From Bifidobacterium breve (GTDB lineage: Bacteria > Actinomycetota > Acidimicrobiia > IMCC26256 > PALSA-555): a DNA stretch of 5,783 nt. Of this stretch, positions 1 to 5,177 are shown piece after piece. The stretch covers positions 1 to 5,783 of the forward strand of contig CAMDCC010000197.1 of the NCBI GenBank assembly GCA_945889545.1. The letters are read 5' to 3'. Positions within the stretch are counted from its first letter, which is position 1; every line of letters starts with the position of its first letter. Made by a program: the position numbers and the translations under genes. The notes under the pieces were generated by a model. It did not search any database. It saw only the letters and a list, made by a program, of their open reading frames with translations, and was not told where the DNA came from.

Positions 1-442
1 CCGACGGCCGGCCGATCGCGGCGCGGATGTCGTCGGCGTGCATGAAGAAATCGAACCAGAGCGCCTCGACGCCGTCGGCCAGAGTGCCGTCGTAGTCCCC
101 GGGCGACTGGGCGGTCCACGCCGCGTCGTCGAACAGCGGGAGCATCTCCTGGGCCTGCTTGCGCACTGTGGCCGCTTCGTCCGCCAGTTCGGCGGGGGTT
201 CTACCGGCACGCTCGTCGACCTCGCGTTGGGTCACTTCGGGAGTGCCGAGTCCGTCCAGCTTCCCGTTCACCACGTCGGCCATCGAGCCGATCGCGTGTG
301 CGGCGACACCGGCAACCGTCCAGCCCTCGCAGCGGCTGGTCTTGGCCCAGTCGTCGTCATCGATCGAGCGGATGAGCTGCTCGAAGTTGTCCATCTCGGC
401 CAACAGGCCCGCGGTGATCTCGTCTCGAGAAAGTGTCGTCAT
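1..442 (-). CDS. DinB/maleylpyruvate isomerase (MDMPI) family protein, partial at the left edge
   Basis: The first 147 residues are present; the C-terminus lies beyond the left edge. The protein begins MTTLSRDEITAGLL and carries the hallmark of the TIGR03083/MDMPI N-terminal fold, W32 followed by CEGWTVAGVAAHAIG (38-52). A later segment, DFFMHADDIRAAIGRP (131-146), is also typical. His49 and His135, with Asp131 in a DxxxH arrangement, sit where the family binds its divalent metal; well-studied members have ExxxH there. Family members are four-helix-bundle metalloproteins, many using mycothiol as thiol cofactor, in the cytoplasm. The substrate cannot be told; true maleylpyruvate isomerase activity is only one possibility. 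The ATG at 442-440 is chosen because it starts just before the fold and lies 6 nt after a -10-like box, which would suit a leaderless mRNA. The gene follows the methyltransferase on the same strand after 47 bp but seems to have its own promoter. Confidence 0.85.
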   Translation of the reverse strand, partial: MTTLSRDEITAGLLAEMDNFEQLIRSIDDDDWAKTSRCEGWTVAGVAAHAIGSMADVVNGKLDGLGTPEVTQREVDERAGRTPAELADEAATVRKQAQEMLPLFDDAAWTAQSPGDYDGTLADGVEALWFDFFMHADDIRAAIGRPS

Positions 443-477
443 CCACTGATCTTGCGGTGTCGGCCGGTTCAGGTCAA
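443..477 (-). promoter_or_regulatory. Candidate promoter for the MDMPI-family gene
   Basis: Read on the minus strand there is a TTGACC box (477-472), a 17-nt spacer, CAAGAT (454-449), and then 6 nt to the ATG at 442. TTGACC matches the housekeeping -35 closely; CAAGAT is a modest -10 match (3 of 6 to TATAAT). The short distance to the start codon and the lack of a Shine-Dalgarno fit a leaderless transcript, common in actinobacteria. This is inference from spacing and similarity only. Confidence 0.4.
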
Positions 478-478
478 C

Positions 479-494
479 CGTGACTGATGTCACG
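479..494. promoter_or_regulatory. Perfect palindrome CGTGACTGATGTCACG, CRP/GlxR-like operator candidate
   Basis: Six-base arms CGTGAC and GTCACG flank a TGAT centre. Read as half-sites this is GTGA-N6-TCAC, the architecture bound by CRP-family regulators (TGTGA-N6-TCACA in enterobacteria, GlxR-type sites in actinobacteria). It sits next to the candidate -35 box of the MDMPI-family gene, centred about 44.5 bp upstream of that gene's start codon, and overlaps the stop codon of the methyltransferase (492-490). No T-tract follows on either strand, so a terminator role is less likely. Confidence 0.35.
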
Positions 495-1152
495 CATCGA
501 GCTCGTACATGTACTCGTCGGGCGTCGCTGCACGCTTCTCGCCGAAGAGGCACACGTTGAGGAATGCCGGGCCGTACGCGAGGTGTCGAGCGGTTGGCGA
601 GTGGATCCTCGACGGGAACTCGTAGCAGATCTCAACTGAATCGAAGCCCATGCGCGTGCCGAACAGGCCGGCCATCGCCTCGGTCGAGAACCGGAAGTGG
701 TCGAACGGGTGGGCGTGCAGTGGAAATGTCTGGTGTGTCTGCACGAACAACACACCGCCGACTCGGAGCGCCTTCATGATCTCGTGTGCCGCGAGATGCG
801 GGTACTTGAAGTGCTCGAAGGTGGAGCACGAGATGATGATGTCGTAGCTCTCGACGCCGGTGACGTTCGTCAACTGGTGGACGTCGGCGACGAGCTCGAC
901 GTCGATCCCTTCCTGGATGTCGCTGCCCACGTACTCCGACGCGTGGGGGACCCACTCGTCGTGGCGGGTCGACATGGCGGGGTGCGACCGCCGGGTCCCG
1001 AGCTCCAGCACGCGGGGCCGGTCCATGGCCGCGCTTCGTTCCCTGAAGGCGGCGAGCGCAGGATTCGTCGGGATATCGCGTTCGATGCCGTGCGTCGCCA
1101 GCTCCGACACAACTCGTCGCACCGCACCCTTGAACACCTGCGTCGGCTTCAT
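490..1152 (-). CDS. Class I SAM-dependent methyltransferase (Methyltransf_11-like)
   Basis: A 220-residue cytoplasmic protein with the Rossmann methyltransferase order. Motif I is RVLELGTRRS (47-56), with ELGT in place of the common ELGxGxG; this is followed by YVGSDIQEG (74-82), an acidic segment VELVADVHQL (85-94), motif IV YDIIISCSTFEHFKYP (103-118), and motif V/VI LRVGGVLFVQTHQTFPLHAHPFDHFRF (129-155). The HPFDHFRFS stretch is typical of methyltransferases near glycan or cell-surface loci, but the acceptor here is unknown. The ATG at 1152-1150 is chosen because it makes an ATGA overlap with the stop of the upstream SMP-30 gene, implying translational coupling. An in-frame extension to 1281 would add an Arg-rich stretch with no family counterpart. 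The length is normal for a single-domain enzyme. Confidence 0.88.
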   Translation of the reverse strand: MKPTQVFKGAVRRVVSELATHGIERDIPTNPALAAFRERSAAMDRPRVLELGTRRSHPAMSTRHDEWVPHASEYVGSDIQEGIDVELVADVHQLTNVTGVESYDIIISCSTFEHFKYPHLAAHEIMKALRVGGVLFVQTHQTFPLHAHPFDHFRFSTEAMAGLFGTRMGFDSVEICYEFPSRIHSPTARHLAYGPAFLNVCLFGEKRAATPDEYMYELDA

Positions 1153-1991
1153 GGCGCCGGTACGTCGACCTGAATGGTCTCCACCCGTGCCGCGCGTGCC
1201 GCGCGCGACGCGTCGGGCTCGCCGAGGGTGGAGGAGGTGCAACAGAACAGGGTGTGTCCGTCGGCGCCGCCGATCGCGCATGCGATCGCATGACGTCCTG
1301 GCACTTCCACCACGTCGAGCACCTCACCACCCTCGCGCACGCGAACGAAGCGATCGCTCGCGGGGCCAGAGATCCACACCGCATCCTCCGCGTCGATGCA
1401 GATGCCGTCGGGATAGTCGCCCTCCGGGAGTTCGGCCCACACACGTTCATTCGAGAGCTCACCGTCCTCAGCAAGATCGAATCCCAGCAGACGGCGACCC
1501 ACGCTCTCGGCGACCACGAGCGTGCGCCCGTCTGCGGTGACCACCATGCCGTTGGCCATGCGAAGCGCGTCGGTGGCTTGGTGCACGGACCCGTCGGGGT
1601 CGATGCGCAGCACGGGTGCCCGGCGCAGCTTCTCGCCCGCATGGTGGTCGTACCCGAACTGGCTCACGAATGCGTGCCCGTGCTGATCGACGACCATGTC
1701 GTTGATCTCGTGCGGGGCGAAGTCAGTGCAGTCGGCGTGCACGAGCGCCGCGCTGCCGTCGAACCGCAAGACATGGCGTGCGTGCATCGCCACGATGAGC
1801 ATCCGACCATCGGGGAGCCACCCCAAGCCCGACGGCGCGTCGTCGAGCGCGAGCACGACAGAACACGCCCCGTCGCCCTCGACGCGCAGCACCTCATGGC
1901 CGTGCATGTCGCTCACAAAGAGCGCGCCATCGTGCCATCGCGGTCCTTCGAGGAACGCCCGACCGTCGAGCAATGTCGTCAGCTCAGCCAT
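1149..1991 (-). CDS. SMP-30/gluconolactonase/LRE family protein
   Basis: A 280-residue, six-bladed beta-propeller hydrolase of the SMP-30 family, whose members open lactones such as gluconolactone using a divalent metal. Family landmarks appear in order: LEGPRW (14-19, with metal ligand Glu15), LFVSDMHGHEVLRV (24-37), SGLGWLPDGRMLIVAMH (54-70), INDMVVDQHGHAFVSQFG (96-113), MANGMVVTADGRTLVVAES (145-163, with Asn147), and YPDGICIDAEDAVWIS (193-208, with Asp195). Glu15, Asn147 and Asp195 match the metal triad of characterised members. The residue two before Asn97 is Glu, where the vertebrate enzyme has Arg, so substrate preference may differ. There is no signal peptide. The ATG at 1991 begins just before blade 1; an in-frame TTG at 2033 lies inside the neighbouring repeat and is less likely. 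The gene is co-translated with the methyltransferase through ATGA. Confidence 0.9.
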   Translation of the reverse strand: MAELTTLLDGRAFLEGPRWHDGALFVSDMHGHEVLRVEGDGACSVVLALDDAPSGLGWLPDGRMLIVAMHARHVLRFDGSAALVHADCTDFAPHEINDMVVDQHGHAFVSQFGYDHHAGEKLRRAPVLRIDPDGSVHQATDALRMANGMVVTADGRTLVVAESVGRRLLGFDLAEDGELSNERVWAELPEGDYPDGICIDAEDAVWISGPASDRFVRVREGGEVLDVVEVPGRHAIACAIGGADGHTLFCCTSSTLGEPDASRAARAARVETIQVDVPAP

Positions 1992-2017
1992 GCCGAGAGT
2001 CTGCCCGGACCCCCGGT

Positions 2018-2064
2018 TTCTCGGCACGTTCAATGACCTGGGGTGTCATCGAGCGTACCGAGAA
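2018..2064 (+). repeat. Left 47-nt imperfect palindromic repeat
   Basis: The left arm is TTCTCGGCACGTTCAATGAC (2018-2037), the loop CTGGGGT (2038-2044), and the right arm GTCATCGAGCGTACCGAGAA (2045-2064). The arms pair at 17 of 20 positions. Compared with the right copy in direct orientation it is identical at 38 of 47 positions. It fills most of the 93-bp gap between the divergent SMP-30 and DUF559 genes, and could act as a repeat end, an operator, or both. CGG flanks it on both sides (CGGT left, CGGA right). Confidence 0.9.
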
Positions 2065-2065
2065 C

Positions 2066-2077
2066 GGAGGAAAGGAG
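2066..2077 (+). promoter_or_regulatory. Strong ribosome binding site deciding a TTG start
   Basis: The stretch GGAGGAAAGGAG gives two Shine-Dalgarno cores. AGGAG at 2073-2077 ends 7 nt before the TTG at 2085, an ideal spacing. This places the start at 2085 and not at the in-frame GTG at 2043, which lies at the edge of the palindrome loop. It begins two bases after the left repeat ends. Confidence 0.7.
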
Positions 2078-2084
2078 CTGTTCG

Positions 2085-3035
2085 TTGGATCGCACGGTGA
2101 TTGGAGATCTCGCCCGGAACCAGCATGCGCTGGTCACGTTCGACCAGCTGATGGGGCTCGGAATGCCGCCACATCGGGCGCGCGACTTCGTGGCAGAGGG
2201 CTTCCTCGAGCGACTGCACGTCGGAGTCCTGCGGGTGCGTGGCGCTCCCGCTACGTACGAGCAGCAGCTCCTCGGTGCGTGTCTCGCCATCGGCTCGGAA
2301 GCATCTGTTTCGCACAGAGCGGCGGCGACGGTCCACGACTTGCTGCGGTACCGCGAACCTCCGGTCGAGGTCACCACGACTCGGAAGCGCTCCCCACAGC
2401 TCGACGGCGTCGTTGTGCATCGGCTCGCGGATCTCGAGCCGCGATGGGTCGAGACCAAGCACGGTGTCCCGGTTACTACCGTGGCCCGAACCCTCGTCGA
2501 TCTTGGCGCGGTAGCCGGGCCCAAGACGGTCGAAGCGGCGCTCGACCGGTCCGCGGGTCGCAAGCTCGTCACGTATCGGGACGTCCGCGACGCGATGGTT
2601 GCGGTAGCCCGCAAGGGTCGAACTGGTGTCGGGGTGATGCGTCGGCTGCTCGATGCTCGCGTCGGTGAGTCGTTCCCTCCCGGCGTGCTCGAGGCGCGGA
2701 TGATGACGTTGCTTCGAGATGCCGCACTCCCGCTCGCAGAATCGCAACTGGTCATACGCGATGAGCACGGCGGCTTCCTGGCCATCGTCGACTTCGGTTT
2801 CTCCCGTCACCGGGTCGTGGTCGAGGTCGACGGGTACGAGTTTCACTCATCTCCGAGAGCGATCCACGATCGAAACGTGCGTGACCGGCTCCTCATAGAT
2901 GCACGATGGATCCCGCTCCACTTCTCGTGGGGAGAGGTCGAGCATGCGCCCCACCGCGTCGCCAACGAGATCGGGAGGCACCTCCGGACCCAGGCCCGGA
3001 TTCTCGGCACGCTGGATGACTTGGGGGGTAATTGA
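2085..3035 (+). CDS. AbiEi-like N-terminal domain fused to DUF559 (Vsr-like) endonuclease domain
   Basis: A 316-residue protein. Residues about 5-55 resemble the AbiEi-type winged-helix antitoxin region (LARNQHALVTFDQLMGLGM, with the RARDFVAEGFLERLHVGVLRV block). Residues 56-145 continue like AbiEi C-terminal regions, including the SHRAAATVHDL and GVPVTTVARTLVDLGA signatures. Residues about 197-300 form DUF559: PGVLEARMMTLLRDA, then AIVDFGF (233-239), VVVEVDGYEFH (244-254), HDRNVRDRLLIDARW (261-275) and PLHF. Candidate catalytic residues of the PD-(D/E)XK fold, Glu203, Asp236, Glu247, Asp249 and His254, are all present, so the nuclease looks intact. DNA cleavage is inferred from the fold. The final eleven residues, ILGTLDDLGGN, and the stop are read from the right repeat. 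No AbiEii nucleotidyltransferase toxin lies beside it, so it is not a standard type IV toxin-antitoxin pair. The TTG start is chosen on the ribosome binding site. Confidence 0.85.
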   Translation: MDRTVIGDLARNQHALVTFDQLMGLGMPPHRARDFVAEGFLERLHVGVLRVRGAPATYEQQLLGACLAIGSEASVSHRAAATVHDLLRYREPPVEVTTTRKRSPQLDGVVVHRLADLEPRWVETKHGVPVTTVARTLVDLGAVAGPKTVEAALDRSAGRKLVTYRDVRDAMVAVARKGRTGVGVMRRLLDARVGESFPPGVLEARMMTLLRDAALPLAESQLVIRDEHGGFLAIVDFGFSRHRVVVEVDGYEFHSSPRAIHDRNVRDRLLIDARWIPLHFSWGEVEHAPHRVANEIGRHLRTQARILGTLDDLGGN

Positions 3036-3047
3036 ACGTGCCGAGAA
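3001..3047 (+). repeat. Right 47-nt imperfect palindromic repeat, overlapping the DUF559 stop codon
   Basis: The left arm is TTCTCGGCACGCTGGATGAC (3001-3020), the loop TTGGGGG (3021-3027), and the right arm GTAATTGAACGTGCCGAGAA (3028-3047). The arms pair at 16 of 20 positions. The TGA stop of the nuclease gene is at 3033-3035, inside the right arm. The hairpin lies between two convergent genes, 13 bp before the L,D-transpeptidase stop. It might slow transcription from both sides, but no T-tract follows on either strand. It is flanked by CGGA on the left and CGGT on the right, the mirror of the left copy. Confidence 0.9.
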
Positions 3048-3060
3048 CGGTGGGGGGTCG

Positions 3061-3966
3061 CTAGACGGGGTTGCTCGAGATGATCTGTTCGCCGTCGCTG
3101 CCGCCGTCGACGTAGACGGCGTCACCCTCGTGCACGAGCGTGTACCAGTACTCCGAGATGTGCATCGGGATGCGCGCGCAACCGTGTGAAGCCGGTTCAG
3201 TGGGTACCGATTCGTAGCCATGGATCGCCCGACCCTTGAAGAAGTAGTACGGGTTGTAGAGCGATCCGAGGTCGCCCTTCTGCCAACCGTCGTAGAAGAA
3301 GTAGTACGCCCATCGACCGTTGGGTGTGGTGGCGACCTCGCAGATGCGTTGCGTCGGCGCTGCCCTCGGGGTCACGTAACAGAACTGGTCACCGCTCGCG
3401 GTCGACGTGGTGGTGATGAGTCGCACCTGGTAGTTCTCGTACAGCGTGATGACCTGCTTGGTCACGTCGATCTCGGTGCGGTTCGGTTCGGCGGTGGGGT
3501 GCAGCGGCAGGGCGTATTGGAAGTTCTCGATGACGGCACCGACCGCCGGAGTGAGCACACCATGGCGTGGCAAACCTGCGAGCTTCTGCACGGCCTGCAC
3601 CGCGTACACGGTGGCCTGGTCGTAGATGCCGTCGATCGGGCCCGGATCAAAGTGCAGGTCGGATAGGTGCTGCTCGTAGTACGAGACCACGATGTCCTGC
3701 GGGTGCCCGGGACCCCATCCCACCAAGGGCACGGTTGGGAGGTCGATCGGCTCCGGCTGGATGAGCTGGCCGGGCGCGAGGGTCGTGGTGGTCGTGGGCG
3801 GGAGCGTGGTGGTGGTCGTCGACGTCGATGTCGTGGCTTGGGGTGCCGCGGCCTCTGACCCGTCGTCGTCGCGCAGCGCAGCGCCGGCGACGACCACACC
3901 AGCAACCGCGCCGAATGCCAGCACCAGGCTGACGACGACGCGCAGGGGGAACAGCTTCCGAACCAT
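3061..3966 (-). CDS. Membrane-anchored L,D-transpeptidase with peptidoglycan-binding domain
   Basis: A 301-residue envelope protein that would make 3-3 peptidoglycan cross-links or attach partners to the wall. In order: a short basic start and hydrophobic segment (about 9-31; uncleaved anchor or signal peptide), a Thr/Pro linker (44-65) across the wall, a PG_binding_1-like segment (93-138, with FDPGPIDGIYDQATVYAVQAVQKLAGL), and a YkuD catalytic domain (about 164-288). The YkuD signature is complete: HGYES (249-253) and SHGCARIPM (260-268), with Cys263 as nucleophile and His261 and Arg265 in place. Cys196 and Cys209 lie in an inserted loop and could form a disulfide outside the cell. No lipobox is seen. 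The ATG at 3966 starts immediately before the hydrophobic segment. The gene is divergent from the monooxygenase and convergent with the DUF559 gene. Confidence 0.93.
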   Translation of the reverse strand: MVRKLFPLRVVVSLVLAFGAVAGVVVAGAALRDDDGSEAAAPQATTSTSTTTTTLPPTTTTTLAPGQLIQPEPIDLPTVPLVGWGPGHPQDIVVSYYEQHLSDLHFDPGPIDGIYDQATVYAVQAVQKLAGLPRHGVLTPAVGAVIENFQYALPLHPTAEPNRTEIDVTKQVITLYENYQVRLITTTSTASGDQFCYVTPRAAPTQRICEVATTPNGRWAYYFFYDGWQKGDLGSLYNPYYFFKGRAIHGYESVPTEPASHGCARIPMHISEYWYTLVHEGDAVYVDGGSDGEQIISSNPV

Positions 3967-4013
3967 GACGCTGTGATGGTACCGGCGCCTCTCCCGGCCT
4001 AGGTTGCACGCCC
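3967..4013. promoter_or_regulatory. Divergent intergenic region with candidate leaderless promoters both ways
   Basis: Only 47 bp separate the start codons of the L,D-transpeptidase and the monooxygenase. Neither start has a clear Shine-Dalgarno. On the minus strand TACCAT (3981-3976) lies 9 nt before the ATG. On the plus strand TAGGTT (4000-4005) lies 8 nt before the GTG. Both fit the TANNNT -10 form used by actinobacterial leaderless genes, though the spacing is slightly long. No convincing -35 boxes were seen. Confidence 0.35.
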
Positions 4014-5177
4014 GTGCGGTTCTTCTCGTTCCACTTGATGCCCTACATCGGCCTCGATCCCGCGTACGAGGGTCCGGCCTGGGTCACCTGCCCGAACGAG
4101 CTCTACGACCCCACCGTCGGTCGCGACCTCTACAACCGTTACCTCGACGAGCTGCTGCTGGCCGAAGATCTCGGTTTCGACGGCGTGTGCGTCAACGAGC
4201 ACCACCAGAACGCGTACGGCAACATGCCGTCGCCAAACCTGATCGCATCGATCCTCGCTCGCCAGACGAAGCGCGTGAAGATCGCGGTCGTCGGCAACGC
4301 GTTGCCGCTCTACGACCCACCGACGCGCGTCGCCGAAGAGTTCGCCATGATTGACGTGATCAGCGACGGGCGGCTGATCGCGGGGATGGTCGTCGGCGGC
4401 GGCCCCGAGTACTACTCGTTCTCGGTGAACCCGGCGTACGCGCGGGAGCGCTTCCAGGAAGCGCACGACCTCATCATGAAGGCGTGGACAACACCGGGAC
4501 CGTTCGAGTGGGTGGGCAAGCACTACCGCATTCGCTACGTGAACCCGTGGCCGCGCCCGATCCAGCAACCGCACCCGGAGGTGTGGATCCCCGGCGCGGG
4601 CTCGTTGGAGACGATGGAGTTCGTGGCAAAGCATCGGTATGCGTACATGGGCATCCCGTACTTCCACCTCGACGTGTTCAAGCGCACCTTCGGCCTGTTC
4701 CGTGACGCGTGCGCGGCGGAGGGCTACGAGCCCGATCCGTTGCAGGCGGGATGGCTCGTGCCGATCTACGTGGCCGAGACCGATGAGCAAGCGCGCCGCG
4801 AGTACGAGGAGCATCTCTGGTACTTCGTGAAGCGATTGCTGCCGGGCATCACCATCCAACCGCCCGGCTACACGTCGGCGCGCTCGCTCGAGAACATCCT
4901 CAAGGGCGCAGGCTCGTTCATGCTCAACGTCACCGACTGGCAAGAGATCGTCGACGGCCGATACGCCATCGTCGGCTCACCAGAGACGGTGGCCGATCAG
5001 CTCAGTGAGGCACTTGGCGAACTCGGCACGGGCAACCTGCTTGGCCTCTTCCAGCTCGGGAGCCTGCCTGCCGATCTCACGCGCGCCAACCTCACGCTGT
5101 TCGCCGAGCAGGTGCTGCCCCGATTGCGCGCCGAGTTCCCCGACGGTTCACCGGTCTTGCGAACGGCGGCTGTCTGA
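4014..5177 (+). CDS. LLM class flavin-dependent oxidoreductase (bacterial luciferase-like monooxygenase)
   Basis: A 387-residue cytoplasmic TIM-barrel enzyme of the luciferase-like family, which oxidises organic substrates with O2 using reduced flavin, or reacts with F420 in related branches. The start MRFFSFHLMPY is the first strand. EDLGFDGVCVNEHHQNAYGNMPSPNLIAS (51-79) contains the NEHH signature (61-64). VKIAVVGNALPLYDPPTRVAEEFAMIDVISDGRLIAGMVVGG (88-129) holds the conserved DxxSxGR and Gly-rich turn. RPIQQPHPEVWIPGAGS (181-197) is the usual mid-barrel segment, and YAIVGSPETVADQL (317-330) is the late family motif. Length is normal to slightly long. Start is GTG at 4014; the next in-frame ATG would remove strand 1. 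It overlaps the hydrolase by one base (TGATG), which suggests coupled translation and a shared pathway. Substrate and cofactor choice (FMN or F420) cannot be settled here. Confidence 0.9.
   Translation: MRFFSFHLMPYIGLDPAYEGPAWVTCPNELYDPTVGRDLYNRYLDELLLAEDLGFDGVCVNEHHQNAYGNMPSPNLIASILARQTKRVKIAVVGNALPLYDPPTRVAEEFAMIDVISDGRLIAGMVVGGGPEYYSFSVNPAYARERFQEAHDLIMKAWTTPGPFEWVGKHYRIRYVNPWPRPIQQPHPEVWIPGAGSLETMEFVAKHRYAYMGIPYFHLDVFKRTFGLFRDACAAEGYEPDPLQAGWLVPIYVAETDEQARREYEEHLWYFVKRLLPGITIQPPGYTSARSLENILKGAGSFMLNVTDWQEIVDGRYAIVGSPETVADQLSEALGELGTGNLLGLFQLGSLPADLTRANLTLFAEQVLPRLRAEFPDGSPVLRTAAV

Larger units (their letters stand above)
2012..3053 (+). mobile_element. Candidate palindrome-bounded DUF559 nuclease cassette
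   Basis: The block holds one plus-strand gene and a 47-nt imperfect palindrome at each end (2018-2064 and 3001-3047). Similarity just outside the palindromes extends it to CCCGG on the left and CGGTGG on the right. The gene is on the opposite strand to both neighbours, SMP-30 and L,D-transpeptidase, which would otherwise be adjacent and co-directional. The stop codon lies inside the right repeat, and the left repeat abuts the ribosome binding site. The sequence shows the repeats and gene position directly. That the block moves, or once moved, is inference. No transposase or recombinase is encoded inside it. Confidence 0.45.

Noticed and set aside
1153..1281. N-terminal extension of the methyltransferase to an upstream in-frame start
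   Set aside because: The added 43 residues are Arg-rich, have no family match and are the shadow of the SMP-30 coding frame; the ATG at 1152 gives a clean ATGA overlap.
1992..2033. TTG start for the SMP-30 gene inside the left repeat
   Set aside because: It would add 14 residues read from repeat DNA; the ATG at 1991 starts immediately before the first conserved blade.
2043..2084. GTG start for the DUF559 gene at the edge of the palindrome loop
   Set aside because: The strong Shine-Dalgarno GGAGGAAAGGAG is ideally spaced from the TTG at 2085, and the extra residues are repeat-derived.
1973..2668. Overlapping open frames on both strands across the DUF559 gene
   Set aside because: They are Arg/Ser-rich shadows caused by high GC; only the 2085-3035 frame shows recognisable domains.
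2018..3047. Two-repeat CRISPR-like array
   Set aside because: The spacing is 983 bp and the interval is a protein-coding gene; there are no short regular spacers.
3001..3060. Rho-independent terminator between the convergent DUF559 and L,D-transpeptidase genes
   Set aside because: The hairpin is real but has no T-tract on either strand, and the same hairpin occurs upstream of the DUF559 gene, so it is better treated as a repeat.
3770..3836. Low-complexity GT-rich DNA repeat
   Set aside because: It encodes the Thr/Pro linker of the L,D-transpeptidase, which explains it fully.
3999..4943. Long minus-strand open frame opposite the monooxygenase
   Set aside because: It is His/Val/Arg-rich antisense of a clear luciferase-like monooxygenase and has no domain of its own.
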